Assembly: GCF_003751305.1 (NCBI RefSeq)
Contig: NZ_RJKV01000004.1
Location: forward strand, 173,760-237,759
Length of the DNA: 64,000 nt
Source: Stenotrophomonas rhizophila
Lineage (GTDB): Bacteria > Pseudomonadota > Gammaproteobacteria > Xanthomonadales > Xanthomonadaceae
Reading direction: 5' to 3'
A program made the position numbers and the translations under genes. Within the stretch, counting starts at the first letter, position 1, and the number at the start of each line of letters is the position of its first letter. The notes beneath the pieces are model-generated. The model made no database searches. It saw only the letters and a list, made by a program, of their open reading frames with translations, and had not been told where the DNA came from. This document shows, one piece after another, positions 33,996 to 42,933 of this stretch.

Positions 33996-34133
33996 GAAGC
34001 GTCCTTTCTGCTGTGAAGGTGGAAAACCGGGCGAAAGGATAGCGCGATATCCGTCAAGATCTTGACCTGATCGGACCACTTCACCCGGTGCAATCCGTCC
34101 ATTTGCTAGAACGGGGGCCTCGCTTCCGACCTG

Positions 34134-35057
34134 ATGCCGTCCATGCACCCGCCGAGCCACTCCCTCTCCAGGATCCGCAAGCACATGGCGCGGCTGGAGC
34201 AGAGCTTCCCCGCCGTGCTGCTGCGCCGCTTCATCGATGCGGACGTGATGACCCAGGCCGCCGCGCTGGCCTTCTACGCCCTGCTCTCGATGGCACCGCT
34301 GCTGGTGCTGCTGCTGTGGCTGACCGCCTCGCTGTACCCCCCGGCGCAGCAGGCGCTGCTGGGCCAGATCAATGACGTGGCCGGCACCAGCGCCGCCTCG
34401 GTGGCGGAGACCGTGCTCAGCAATGCCAACAACCAGCCCGACATCGGCACGCTGGCCGGCGTGTGGAGCACCCTGCTGCTGTTCATTGGTGCCACGGCGG
34501 TGTTCGCCCAGCTGCAGAACGCCCTGAACCTGATCTTCAACACCAGCGGCGAGCGCCTGGACGGCATCGTGGCCTGGTTGCGCAAGCGCGTGTTTTCGTT
34601 CGGCGTGGTGCTGGCGCTGGGCTTCCTCCTGATCCTCTCGATGACCGCCACCACGATGCTGCAGGTCGTCTTCGCGCACCTGCCCTCGGTGCTGCCGGCG
34701 ATCGGCTACCTGACCAGCCTGGCGCTGTACACCGTGGGCTTCGCCTTCCTGTACCACTACCTGCCCGACCGCCGCGTGGCGTGGCGCCAGGCCTTCATCG
34801 GCGGTGCGATCACCTCGGCCCTGTTCGCCCTGGGTCGCTATGGCATCGGCCTGTACATCGCCACCGTCGCACCGGGCAGCGCGTATGGCTCGATGGGCGC
34901 CCTGGTGATCTCGCTGGTGTGGATCTACTACGCCACCGTGGTGTTCTTCGTCGGTGCACTGATGACCTCGGTGATCGATGAGCGCCTGCGCGCCCATGCC
35001 GTGCTCGCCGAGGCTGGGGTGGAGCCACCGAAACCGGGCGAACCGGCCGACAGCTAG
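34134..35057 (+). CDS. yihY: YihY/BrkB family inner-membrane protein
   Basis: 307 residues with about six membrane helices (around 50-70, 110-130, 150-175, 185-205, 220-240, 250-280). The family signature is the TQAAALAFYALLSMAPLLVLLLW start of helix 1 and the GSAYGSMGALVISLVWIYY helix near the end. BrkB/YihY proteins were once misnamed RNase BN; their function is uncertain and transport has been suggested. It lies 63 bp before dnaG on the same strand and may be co-transcribed with it. The start could also be ATG 34143 (MHPPSHS). Confidence 0.92.
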   Translation: MPSMHPPSHSLSRIRKHMARLEQSFPAVLLRRFIDADVMTQAAALAFYALLSMAPLLVLLLWLTASLYPPAQQALLGQINDVAGTSAASVAETVLSNANNQPDIGTLAGVWSTLLLFIGATAVFAQLQNALNLIFNTSGERLDGIVAWLRKRVFSFGVVLALGFLLILSMTATTMLQVVFAHLPSVLPAIGYLTSLALYTVGFAFLYHYLPDRRVAWRQAFIGGAITSALFALGRYGIGLYIATVAPGSAYGSMGALVISLVWIYYATVVFFVGALMTSVIDERLRAHAVLAEAGVEPPKPGEPADS

Positions 35058-35120
35058 TAGACTAGCGGCACCCCCGCTTCCGCGCGTGGCCGTGACCGGC
35101 CATGCCCCCGCCTGCTGCCC

Positions 35121-36851
35121 ATGGCCCGTATCCCCGACGCATTCATCGACGACCTGCTGGCCCGCTCCGACATTGTCGAGGTGGTGGGCAGTCGCGTGCC
35201 GTTGAAACGCCAGGGCAAGGAATACGCAGCGCGCTGCCCGTTCCATGACGAGCGCTCGGCCTCGTTCACGGTCTCACCGACCAAGCAGTTCTATCACTGC
35301 TTCGGCTGCGGCGCGCATGGCACGGCGATCAGCTTCCTGATGAATTACGACCGCCTCGAGTTTCTCGACGCGGTCGATGAGCTGGCCAAGCGCGTGGGCA
35401 TGGAAGTGCCGCGCGATACCCAGCCGCGCACGGCGCAGCAGCAGGACGACAGCCGCGATCTGTACTCGGCGCTGGACGCGGCCACGCGCTTCTTCCAGAC
35501 CGCGCTGAAGGGCAGCGACAAGGCACGCGCCTACCTGGACCAGCGCGGTGTCGATGAAGAGAACCGCGAGCGTTTCGCCATCGGCTACGCACCGGATGGC
35601 TACAGCGCGCTGAAGGATGCGCTGGGCAAGGACGAGCGGCGGATGAAGCTGCTCGACCGTGCCGGCCTGTTTTCCAAGAACGACCGCGGCCACGTCTACG
35701 ACAAGTTCCGCGACCGGGTCATGTTCCCGATCTTCGACCGCCGTGGCCGCGTGATCGCCTACGGCGGCCGGGTCATGGAGAAGGACGACGGCCCGAAGTA
35801 CCTCAACTCGCCCGAGACCGCGCTGTTCCACAAGGGCCGCGAGTTGTACGGCCTGTGGCAGGTGCGCCAGGCCAACCAGAAGATCGAGCGGCTGATCGTG
35901 GTCGAGGGCTACATGGACGTGGTCTCGCTGTTCCAGTTCGGCGTTACCCAGGCGGTGGCGACGCTGGGCACGGCGACCACGCCGGACCATGCCGAGCTGC
36001 TGTTCCGCAACGCGCCGGACGTGTTCTTCTGCTTCGATGGCGATGCCGCCGGCCGTCGCGCCGGCTGGCGTGCGCTGGAGTCGGTGCTGCCGCGCATGAA
36101 GGACGGCCGCCAGGCCTTCTTCCTGTTCCTGCCCGATGGCGAAGACCCGGACACCATCGTGCGCAAGGAAGGCCGCGAGGGCTTCGATGCACGCCTGCAG
36201 CAGGCCACGCCGCTGTCGCAGTTCTTCTTCGACGAGCTCACCCGTGAGGTCAACATGGGCACGCTCGACGGCAAGGCACGCCTGGCCGAACGGGCCAAGC
36301 CGATGCTGGCGCAGATTCCCGATGGCGCCTTCGGCGACCTGATGAAGCAGCAGCTGACCACGCTGACCGGCCTGGGCGCCAAGCCCAGTGCGTCCGCGCA
36401 GCCCTCACGCCAACCGCAGCGCGCGGTGGCACCGGCACAGCGCCGCAGCCTGGTGCGCGCGGCCATCGCGATCCTGCTGCAGCAGCCCTCGCTGGCGATG
36501 ACGCTGGACGGCCATCACTTCACCGGCCTGCGCCTGCCCGGCATCGAGCTGCTGACCGAACTGCTGACCCTGGTCGAGCAGCGCCCGGACATCAGCACCG
36601 GCGCGTTGCTGGAGCACTTCGACGGGCGTGAAGAGCAGGAATCGCTGCACAAGCTGGCCGCGCAGACCCTGCCCGGCGATGAGGCGATGTGGACCCAGGA
36701 GCTGCATGACGCGGTGGCCCAGCTGGAGAAACAGCTGCTGATGCAACGTCTGGATGAGCTTCAGGCAAAGCAGAGCCAGCAGGGTCTGGACGATACTGAC
36801 AAGTACGAGCTGCGCGAACTGCTCAAGGCGCGCAGCACCCTCCGCTTCTGA
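35121..36851 (+). CDS. dnaG: DNA primase
   Basis: 576 residues (E. coli 581). It synthesises RNA primers at the replication fork with DnaB. The N-terminal zinc-binding domain has Cys39-His42 (CPFHDERSASF) and Cys60-Cys63 (CFGCGAHG). The catalytic core includes RVMFPIFDRRGRVIAYGGR and the TOPRIM motif VVEGYMDVVSLFQFG, followed by the acidic CFDGDAAGRRAGW. The C-terminal helical domain (about 430-576) binds DnaB. rpoD does not follow as it does in enteric bacteria; a transporter gene does. Confidence 0.98.
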   Translation: MARIPDAFIDDLLARSDIVEVVGSRVPLKRQGKEYAARCPFHDERSASFTVSPTKQFYHCFGCGAHGTAISFLMNYDRLEFLDAVDELAKRVGMEVPRDTQPRTAQQQDDSRDLYSALDAATRFFQTALKGSDKARAYLDQRGVDEENRERFAIGYAPDGYSALKDALGKDERRMKLLDRAGLFSKNDRGHVYDKFRDRVMFPIFDRRGRVIAYGGRVMEKDDGPKYLNSPETALFHKGRELYGLWQVRQANQKIERLIVVEGYMDVVSLFQFGVTQAVATLGTATTPDHAELLFRNAPDVFFCFDGDAAGRRAGWRALESVLPRMKDGRQAFFLFLPDGEDPDTIVRKEGREGFDARLQQATPLSQFFFDELTREVNMGTLDGKARLAERAKPMLAQIPDGAFGDLMKQQLTTLTGLGAKPSASAQPSRQPQRAVAPAQRRSLVRAAIAILLQQPSLAMTLDGHHFTGLRLPGIELLTELLTLVEQRPDISTGALLEHFDGREEQESLHKLAAQTLPGDEAMWTQELHDAVAQLEKQLLMQRLDELQAKQSQQGLDDTDKYELRELLKARSTLRF

Positions 36852-36951
36852 CCAACGGAGCCGTCGTGGCCTCCCACCTCGCCAGTCCCGCTGCAGCGAT
36901 GCCATCTTCGTTCCCCCGCTCACTTCCCTGCCCTACAGGAGCCTGCCCACC

Positions 36952-37932
36952 ATGACCCGCTGGTGGTCGCGCCTGCGACCGGACAACTTCACCCTCGCCC
37001 TGCTCTGCACCGTGCTGCTGGCATCGTTCCTGCCGATGCACGGCGCCGCCGCGATGGTGCTCGACGATGTCACCGACGTCGCCATTGCCGCGCTGTTCTT
37101 CCTGCACGGCGCGCGCCTGCCACGTGAGTCGATCGTCGCCGGCCTGCTGCACTGGCGCCTGCACCTGACCATCCTGGCCTGCACCTTCGTGCTGTTCCCG
37201 CTGCTGGGCCTGATGTTCAAACCGCTGGATGGCTGGCTGCTCACGCCCGAGCTGTACATCGGCGTGCTGTTCCTGTGCGCGCTGCCGTCCACGGTGCAGT
37301 CCTCGATCGCCTTCACCTCGATCGCCCGTGGCAACGTGCCGGCGGCGGTGTGCAGCGCCTCGCTGTCGAGCATCCTCGGCGTCTTCCTGACCCCGCTGCT
37401 GCTGGCCCTGCTGGCCGGCACCGAAGGCGGCATGCACAACCCCGGCCAGGCCATCGTCAGCATCATGCTGCAGCTGCTGGTGCCGTTCGTGGCCGGCCAT
37501 CTGCTGCGCCCGTGGATCGCCCGCTGGGTCGAGAAGCAGCGCGCGCTGCTGCGTTATACCGACCAGGCCACGATCCTGCTGGTGGTCTACTCCGCCTTCG
37601 GCGAAGCGGTCAGCGAAGGGCTGTGGAGCAAGACGCCGCTGTTGTCGCTGCTCAGTGTGGCGGTGGTGGCGGCCGTGCTGCTCGGCATCGCAATGCCGCT
37701 GATCCGCTTCATCGCGCGCCGGCTGGGCTTCAACCGCGAGGATGAAATCACCATCCTGTTCTGCGGCTCCAAGAAGAGCCTGGCCACCGGCGTGCCGATC
37801 GCCAAGGTGCTGTTCGCCGGCGGCAGCCTCGGTGCGATCGTGCTGCCGATCATGATCTACCACCAGATCCAGTTGATCGTCTGCGCGATGATCGCGCAGC
37901 GGTATGCACGTGACCCGGTCACCCCGCGGTAG
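36952..37932 (+). CDS. Bile acid:sodium symporter-like transporter (SBF-like, YfeH type)
   Basis: 326 residues with about ten hydrophobic helices. Family features are FLHGARLPRESIV after helix 2, the LPSTVQSSIAFTSIARGNVPAAVCSA crossover region, and the CGSKKSLATGVPIAKVLF motif near helix 8. Members transport organic anions with sodium; the physiological substrate of the YfeH group is unknown. AGGAG (36938-36942) precedes the ATG. It lies 100 bp after dnaG on the same strand, with no functional link. A 22-bp inverted repeat pair follows the gene. Confidence 0.9.
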   Translation: MTRWWSRLRPDNFTLALLCTVLLASFLPMHGAAAMVLDDVTDVAIAALFFLHGARLPRESIVAGLLHWRLHLTILACTFVLFPLLGLMFKPLDGWLLTPELYIGVLFLCALPSTVQSSIAFTSIARGNVPAAVCSASLSSILGVFLTPLLLALLAGTEGGMHNPGQAIVSIMLQLLVPFVAGHLLRPWIARWVEKQRALLRYTDQATILLVVYSAFGEAVSEGLWSKTPLLSLLSVAVVAAVLLGIAMPLIRFIARRLGFNREDEITILFCGSKKSLATGVPIAKVLFAGGSLGAIVLPIMIYHQIQLIVCAMIAQRYARDPVTPR

Positions 37933-38083
37933 GGTCGCTCGACAGACGACCGCCGATACCGGTGAGCGGCCGATGATGGGCGTGATGCCGAACGACATCG
38001 GCCGTTTGACGCACCTTCGGCAAAGGTCATGCCGCCATTGCGCTGATCGACGTTATCTGAAGTCGTCTGTCGAGCGACCCTAC
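37929..38083. repeat. 155-bp element bounded by perfect 22-bp inverted repeats
   Basis: The 22 bases at 37929-37950 (starting GTAGGGTCGCTCGACAG) are the exact reverse complement of 38062-38083. The 111 bases between contain a smaller inverted pair (CGGCCGAT near 37968 / ATCGGCCG near 37998). Both ends have a GTAG head, so it looks like a REP doublet (REPIN) of a class different from the SMAG units elsewhere in the window. Confidence 0.85.
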
Positions 38084-38127
38084 CGGAGGACAGCCCGTGG
38101 AAGCGTTGCGCTGTTATCGCCGTCGTA

Positions 38128-38898
38128 TCAATCTTTCACACCAGCGGCGATCTGTTGCAACACGATGGCTTTTTGCTCCACGTCGCCTTCCCCGATAGCG
38201 ATCAGCGAGTAGGCCTTGTTTTCCCCTGCCCATTCCAACGTTGCGCGGCTGCGCCCAAGATCATCCGAGACTTGTTCCAGCTGCGCAGGCACACCGTTAA
38301 CGCGGATGTTCTGAAACTCTGCGATCACCTCTACTTTGCTGCCTGGGGCACGAAAGTTGTGTTCATTGAACTCGACGATACCCAAGCCATTCACGCGATA
38401 GAAACGGGTTAGACCGGTGGATTTGAGCCCATCCAGTGCGCCGCTTGGCTCCATTCCGATCAGCTCCGCCGCACCGAGAATTGTGCGTTGGAGATCGGAT
38501 GGCGGCGAAGGCAATCGCCGACGCAGTTCTGCGTTGGAACGTACGGTTCTCGGAAGCGAAGAGATCAGCTGGCCCTGCGATGGGATCTCGCCATTGGAAA
38601 CCCGTCGCACTCCGGCTCGACTTAGCGCTATTTCGGCACGGAAGTGTTGCTTGACTTCTTCGGGTGCATCCAACTCAGACAGGGGAATGACCTGATAGGT
38701 ACCCTGCTCCGACGAGCGGCGCACTCCATTGCTGCTGTCTTCCATTGCGGCGCGCATGGTTCGCTCATTCAACCACTTTCCTACCGCATCCACGTCGTTC
38801 TGGGCACTGAAGCTCGGGGCACTGTACAGCGACGCAGCAACCAGCAACGACACGGCCAAACCTTGCGCATGATGTGTGCTCGCTGCTGATCCCGGCAT
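38128..38898 (-). CDS. Orphan secreted protein of lower GC
   Basis: 256 residues from ATG 38898, chosen because it gives a leader (GLAVSLLVAASLYSAPSFSAQ). AGGAG lies very close to the ATG. The frame is open to 39081, and a Met at 39018 also starts a leader-like segment, so the start is uncertain. The mature protein is hydrophilic and basic in the middle (RRSSEQGTYQVIPLSELDAPEEV, LPRTVRSNAELRRRLPSPPSD), then has a beta-rich end (NGLGIVEFNEHNFRAPGSKVEVIAEFQN, ATLEWAGENKAYSLIAIGEGD). Its GC content is visibly lower than that of neighbouring genes, which suggests horizontal acquisition. No family recognised. Confidence 0.65.
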   Translation of the reverse strand: MPGSAASTHHAQGLAVSLLVAASLYSAPSFSAQNDVDAVGKWLNERTMRAAMEDSSNGVRRSSEQGTYQVIPLSELDAPEEVKQHFRAEIALSRAGVRRVSNGEIPSQGQLISSLPRTVRSNAELRRRLPSPPSDLQRTILGAAELIGMEPSGALDGLKSTGLTRFYRVNGLGIVEFNEHNFRAPGSKVEVIAEFQNIRVNGVPAQLEQVSDDLGRSRATLEWAGENKAYSLIAIGEGDVEQKAIVLQQIAAGVKD

Positions 38899-39315
38899 TC
38901 TCCTGAAAAGCGGCCTGTCATACGTGATTGATTCATTGACGGACAACAGACAGTTGGCACGGCTCAGGGTTTTCATCGCAGCAGATGCTTCTGCACTGAT
39001 GAGCAGGGCAGTAGCCATCGCGGCTACGACCCCGATGTCTCTTATGGACGTCACTTGAGCACCATGAGATTGAGCGAGCAAAGTCTCGCGACGTCATTTC
39101 TACGGGGTTGTTTCTGATGAAAGTGAGCGCTGTGTATCGTTGCAGGTCGTGCAATCGGTTCCGCCCCCTCGACGCGGGGGTTCCTTACAAGAGACCGTGC
39201 CTCAAGCGCCATCCATGTGAGGGGAAGGTCATGCCTTACCGGGCGGGTGGTGTCGGCGTGCGGTCGTTTGGGAAGCGACCCTGCCAGGGCGCCGCATCCT
39301 CGGCATTCGGCCTCG
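38899..39315. other. 417-bp stretch without a convincing gene
   Basis: The left 180 bases continue the open frame of the orphan gene upstream of its preferred start. The rest holds short frames only. One plus-strand frame near 39117 encodes CRSC-type cysteines but lacks a ribosome-binding site and runs into antisense of the next gene. Composition shifts back to high GC near 39230. No repeat, tRNA or terminator was seen. Confidence 0.5.
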
Positions 39316-40140
39316 CTACGGGTCCGTCAGCGTCCCCACGCTCAGCGCCGGCAGATGCACCCACACGTCGTAGGACCGTTCCGGATCCGTTTCGACGACC
39401 GGATCCTGCGCCGGCAATTCACGCAGCGTGAGCGCGCGGCAGGGGTTCATGCAGCCCCAGAACTGCCCACGCAGCGCTTCCACGCGCACGCTGTACAGCG
39501 GAAGGTCCAGCAGGTACGACGCCATGGTGCGGTGCTTCATCTCCTGCGGCGCGTCCGCGAAGGGGTGGCGCATCGCGTGCACGTTACCAGTGAGCACCAC
39601 CATCCGCGCCCCGGCCGGCAGTGCGTTGAACTGCTGGCGCAAGTGCGTGGCCATCGCAGCGTCGCGATCCATATCGCTGTCGTACGTACTGATTTCAATG
39701 TCATAGCCGGCCACGCCTATGTCGCGCCCCTGCAGGCGCAGCACGCGCAGCGTCTCGATCAGCGCCAGCATGTCCCGGCTGCGGCGCCCGTCGTGCTGGT
39801 CGTCCTTTACCTGCCAGAACGGCGAGGTGCGCAGTGCCGCCCGCGCATCAGCATCGCCGCTGGAGCGCAGGTAACGCGCCAGCGCGGCGTTCTCGCTCAT
39901 TGGCAGTTCCAGGCCCAACCGCACCGGTGCGGTGTCGCGGCTGTAGCGTTCCATCAGGTCGGCCACGAGCAGCGGTGTCTCGGCGGTGCCGTGGTATTCG
40001 CCCAGCATCACCAGCCGGTGGTTGCCCGCCAAGGTCACTATCTGCGTTGCGGTGTCAGCGACACTGCCTGCCGGCACGGCAGCGGCTGTGCCGCACACCA
40101 TCGAAGCCACCATTACAGCCATCCAGAGCCATCGCTTCAT
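39316..40140 (-). CDS. Secreted protein with ChaN/EreA-like motifs
   Basis: 274 residues with a leader (MKRWLWMAVMVASMVCGTAAAVPAG). The mature part begins with LVMLGEYHGTAETPLLV and LGLELPMSENAAL, and ends with VVLTGNVHAM. This GExHG..E / LE / GNxHA layout is that of the ChaN (haem-binding) and EreA-like superfamily, which shares a pocket of His and Glu residues. DDQHDGRRSRDMLAL is another conserved-looking block. Activity unknown. The start at 40140 is preferred over an in-frame ATG 24 bases upstream because the leader then begins with Lys-Arg. It sits directly after the heme O synthase gene in the same orientation, so a link with heme is possible but only by position. Confidence 0.72.
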   Translation of the reverse strand: MKRWLWMAVMVASMVCGTAAAVPAGSVADTATQIVTLAGNHRLVMLGEYHGTAETPLLVADLMERYSRDTAPVRLGLELPMSENAALARYLRSSGDADARAALRTSPFWQVKDDQHDGRRSRDMLALIETLRVLRLQGRDIGVAGYDIEISTYDSDMDRDAAMATHLRQQFNALPAGARMVVLTGNVHAMRHPFADAPQEMKHRTMASYLLDLPLYSVRVEALRGQFWGCMNPCRALTLRELPAQDPVVETDPERSYDVWVHLPALSVGTLTDP

Positions 40141-40212
40141 ACCGTCACGTCCTGTTGGGGTCATGAAAGCAATGGCGATGCTGTGGCCCGTTTCAAGGCC
40201 GGCGCAGGAAGC

Positions 40213-41103
40213 TCACAGGAACGGCAGCATCCAGTGGTCCACCATCAGGAAGGCGAACAGCGCCATCAGGTAGACGATGGAGTAGCCGAACATCTTCATC
40301 GAGAACAGTTCATCCGGCGGATTCAGCATGCGCCAGGCGTACCAGAGGAAGACCGCGTTGAGCACGATCGCGCCGCCGAGGTAGAACATGCCGCTCATGC
40401 CGACCACGACCGGCAGGATGCTGACGATGGCCAGCGCGATCGAATAGACCATGATCGACTTGCGGGTGTAGGCCACGCCGTGGGTGACCGGCAGCATCGG
40501 GATTTCCGCCTTGGCGTAATCCTCGCGGCGGAAGATCGCCAGCGCCCAGAAGTGCGGCGGGGTCCAGATGAAGATGATCAGCACCAGCAGCGACGCGTAG
40601 GCCCAGTCCCACGGGCCCTGCATGCCGGTGATCGCGGCCCAGCCGAGCATCGGCGGGGTAGCACCGGCGAGACCGCCGATGACGATGTTCTGCGAGGTCG
40701 CGCGCTTGAGGTACACGGTGTAGATCACCGCGTACCCGATCAGCGAGGCGAAGGTCAGCACGGCGGTGATCACGTTGACCCAGACCACCAGGATCGTCAT
40801 CGACAGCGCGATCAACAGGCCGGCGAAGACGAGCACCTGCCACGGCTTGACCTTGCCCACCACCAGCGGGCGCCACGAGGTGCGCGCCATCTGCGCATCG
40901 ATGCGCGCGTCCAGCAGCTGGTTGATCGCTGCGGCGGCCGAAGCGGCCAGCCAGATGCCGAGGAAGCCGAGGGCGCCGTCCAGCGCCTGCTGCGCGGTGG
41001 GCACGCCGGGGATGGCCAGGAACATGCCCACCAGCGCGGTGAACACGATCAGGGCGACGACCTTGGGCTTGGTCAGATCCCAGTACTGACGGTAACTGGC
41101 CAT
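40213..41103 (-). CDS. ctaB: Protoheme IX farnesyltransferase (heme O synthase)
   Basis: 296 residues with nine membrane helices. It attaches a farnesyl group to heme B, making heme O for the aa3 oxidase. The first Asp-rich motif is [20 protein letters not shown]; the second part [25 protein letters not shown] and the conserved [15 protein letters not shown] loop are typical. ATG 41103 lies 4 bp after the ctaA stop, so the genes are coupled. Also called CyoE; ctaB is used here because it stands in an aa3-type cluster. Confidence 0.95.
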   Translation of the reverse strand: MASYRQYWDLTKPKVVALIVFTALVGMFLAIPGVPTAQQALDGALGFLGIWLAASAAAAINQLLDARIDAQMARTSWRPLVVGKVKPWQVLVFAGLLIALSMTILVVWVNVITAVLTFASLIGYAVIYTVYLKRATSQNIVIGGLAGATPPMLGWAAITGMQGPWDWAYASLLVLIIFIWTPPHFWALAIFRREDYAKAEIPMLPVTHGVAYTRKSIMVYSIALAIVSILPVVVGMSGMFYLGGAIVLNAVFLWYAWRMLNPPDELFSMKMFGYSIVYLMALFAFLMVDHWMLPFL

Positions 41104-41107
41104 GCCG

Positions 41108-42319
41108 TCAGCCTGCCTGCACGGCAGTGGACGCAGCGCTGGCCTTGCCACCCTCGGCATCCGGCGCGCGCAGGCGCGCCAGCAAGGTCACCAGCACGAA
41201 CAGCAGGGCCACGGCGCCCCCGCTGTGCGCGACGGCCACTTCCAGCGGCACCGCCAGCTTCACGTTGAGGATGCCCAGGGTGATCTGCAGCACCACAAGC
41301 AGACCCAGAGCGCTCGCCCAGCCGCGCATGCTCGGCAGGCGGAACAGGCGCACCGACAGCCACAGCAGGTACACGGCGACCACGATCGCCATCACGCGGT
41401 GCGCCATCTGGATCGCGATACGCGAGGCGCCGTCGAGCACGCCCCCTTCGTAATCCACGCCGATGCCACGCCACAGGGTGAAGCCTTCCTTGAAATCATG
41501 CGGCGGCCACCACTGGCTGACGCAGCGCGGGAAATTGTCCAGCGAGGCGCTGCCGCCACCGCAGGCGAGTGCGGCGTAGTTGGCGCTGACCCAGCCGCCG
41601 AGGGCGATCTGCGCGACCAGCACGGCCACGCCGGCGCGGATCAGCCACTTCAGCTTGGGCGCCTCGGCCAGGGTGATCGGCATATGCGTGGCGCGCCACG
41701 CCATCCATACCAGCAGGCCGAACATGAGCATGCCGCCGAGCAGATGGCCCATGACCACGATCGGCTTGAGCAGCCAGGTGACTGTCCACATGCCGAGCAG
41801 CGCCTGGAAGATCACCACCGCCAGCGTCAGCAACGCGGCACGAGCCAGGTCGATGTTGGTCCAGCGCAGCGCGGCGATCAGCAGGATCGCTTCGCCGATC
41901 AAGGCGATGATGCTCGCGGGGACGTGCATGCCCATCATGTACAGCGGTATGCCCGTCGCCACCAGCACACAGGCGGTGATCACCACCGTACTGCCCCAGC
42001 GACGACGACGCGTGGCCAGCAGCGCCAGGGTGAGGATCTCGATGCCGAGTGCACCGGCCAGGAAACGGTGCACCTGCTCGCGCCACGCCTTGTGCGTTTC
42101 CAGCGGGCGGATCTTGGCCGCTTCGTGGCCGATCACTTCCTCGGCGTGCTGCGGCCAGGTGACACGGCCATAGCAGGTCGGCCAGTCCGGGCAGCTCAGG
42201 CCGGCATCGGACAGACGCACGAACGAACCGAACATGATCGTGCTGGCGGTCATGATCAGCGCAAACCACGCCAGACGGTGGAAATTGCGGTGCAGCACCG
42301 GGCGTGCGGAGAGGCTCAT
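41108..42319 (-). CDS. ctaA: Heme A synthase
   Basis: 403 residues with eight helices in two homologous four-helix halves. It oxidises the C8 methyl of heme O to the formyl group of heme A. Characteristic are [21 protein letters not shown] near the start with its cysteine pair, the histidine in [16 protein letters not shown], and the second-half [15 protein letters not shown]15/CtaA type 2. It lies 11 bp after the thioredoxin-like gene and 4 bp before ctaB. Confidence 0.95.
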   Translation of the reverse strand: MSLSARPVLHRNFHRLAWFALIMTASTIMFGSFVRLSDAGLSCPDWPTCYGRVTWPQHAEEVIGHEAAKIRPLETHKAWREQVHRFLAGALGIEILTLALLATRRRRWGSTVVITACVLVATGIPLYMMGMHVPASIIALIGEAILLIAALRWTNIDLARAALLTLAVVIFQALLGMWTVTWLLKPIVVMGHLLGGMLMFGLLVWMAWRATHMPITLAEAPKLKWLIRAGVAVLVAQIALGGWVSANYAALACGGGSASLDNFPRCVSQWWPPHDFKEGFTLWRGIGVDYEGGVLDGASRIAIQMAHRVMAIVVAVYLLWLSVRLFRLPSMRGWASALGLLVVLQITLGILNVKLAVPLEVAVAHSGGAVALLFVLVTLLARLRAPDAEGGKASAASTAVQAG

Positions 42320-42330
42320 CTAAACGGAAC

Positions 42331-42906
42331 TCACTTCAGTTTCAGCAGCGTGGCCAGGTCTTTGCGCAGACCGGCCATATCGAATCCCGGCGCGTACCGC
42401 ATGATCACGAATCCATTGGGATCGATCACATACACAGGCGTACCGGCGGCGTCATCCACGGCGGGCAAAGCGGCACGCAGGTCCGGTTGGGCGCGCAGCG
42501 CGCGCAGTGCGGGCATGCCCTGGACCTCGGCCGGCGGCGTGCCCAGCCACAGGATCTCGACATTATCGGCGTTATGGCCGAACAGCTGCCACACCTTGCC
42601 CAATCCCTGCGACAAAGTGACGCACTCGCTGGTACAGCTGGCAGACGGGGCCACCAGGATCCGCCAGGTGCGATCGTTGGGGTTCCACGGGTACGGCTGA
42701 CCATCGGCCAGGGTGGGCGGCAGTGCGCGCAGATCGGCCGGCGGCTGCAGCAGCTGCCCGGTATTGCGGTGCGAGGTCGGCTGCCAGCCGGAGAAGCGCA
42801 GCACGCCCGCCAGCGCCATGGCGCCGAAGAACACGCCGAACAACGCGATCAGGGTCCAGCGGCCGCGTGAACGGGACGGCAGCCGGGCCGGGGAAGTGGC
42901 ATTCAT
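42331..42906 (-). CDS. Membrane-anchored thioredoxin-like protein of the cox cluster
   Basis: 191 residues. One N-terminal membrane helix (WTLIALFGVFFGAMALAGVLRF) is followed by a periplasmic domain with SCTSEC, a CxxxC pair like the copper/thiol site of SCO1-type proteins, and YVIDPNGFVIMRYAPGFDMAGL, typical of the SCO/AhpC fold end. It probably helps copper delivery or thiol handling during oxidase assembly. The same position in Pseudomonas cox clusters is held by a similar unnamed protein. Start ATG 42906 or 42915. Confidence 0.8.
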   Translation of the reverse strand: MNATSPARLPSRSRGRWTLIALFGVFFGAMALAGVLRFSGWQPTSHRNTGQLLQPPADLRALPPTLADGQPYPWNPNDRTWRILVAPSASCTSECVTLSQGLGKVWQLFGHNADNVEILWLGTPPAEVQGMPALRALRAQPDLRAALPAVDDAAGTPVYVIDPNGFVIMRYAPGFDMAGLRKDLATLLKLK

Positions 42907-42933
42907 GGGCGGCATTTTCTCATGTTGAGCCGG

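Noticed and set aside
33996..35246. Upstream extension of the secreted-protein gene across yihY
   Set aside because: The leader peptide and AAAGGA ribosome-binding site at 33995 mark the real start; the extension is antisense to yihY and to the start of dnaG.
39117..39431. Plus-strand frame with CRSC and further cysteines, possible zinc-ribbon remnant
   Set aside because: No ribosome-binding site; most of it is antisense to the ChaN-like gene or of atypical composition; no full zinc motif pair.
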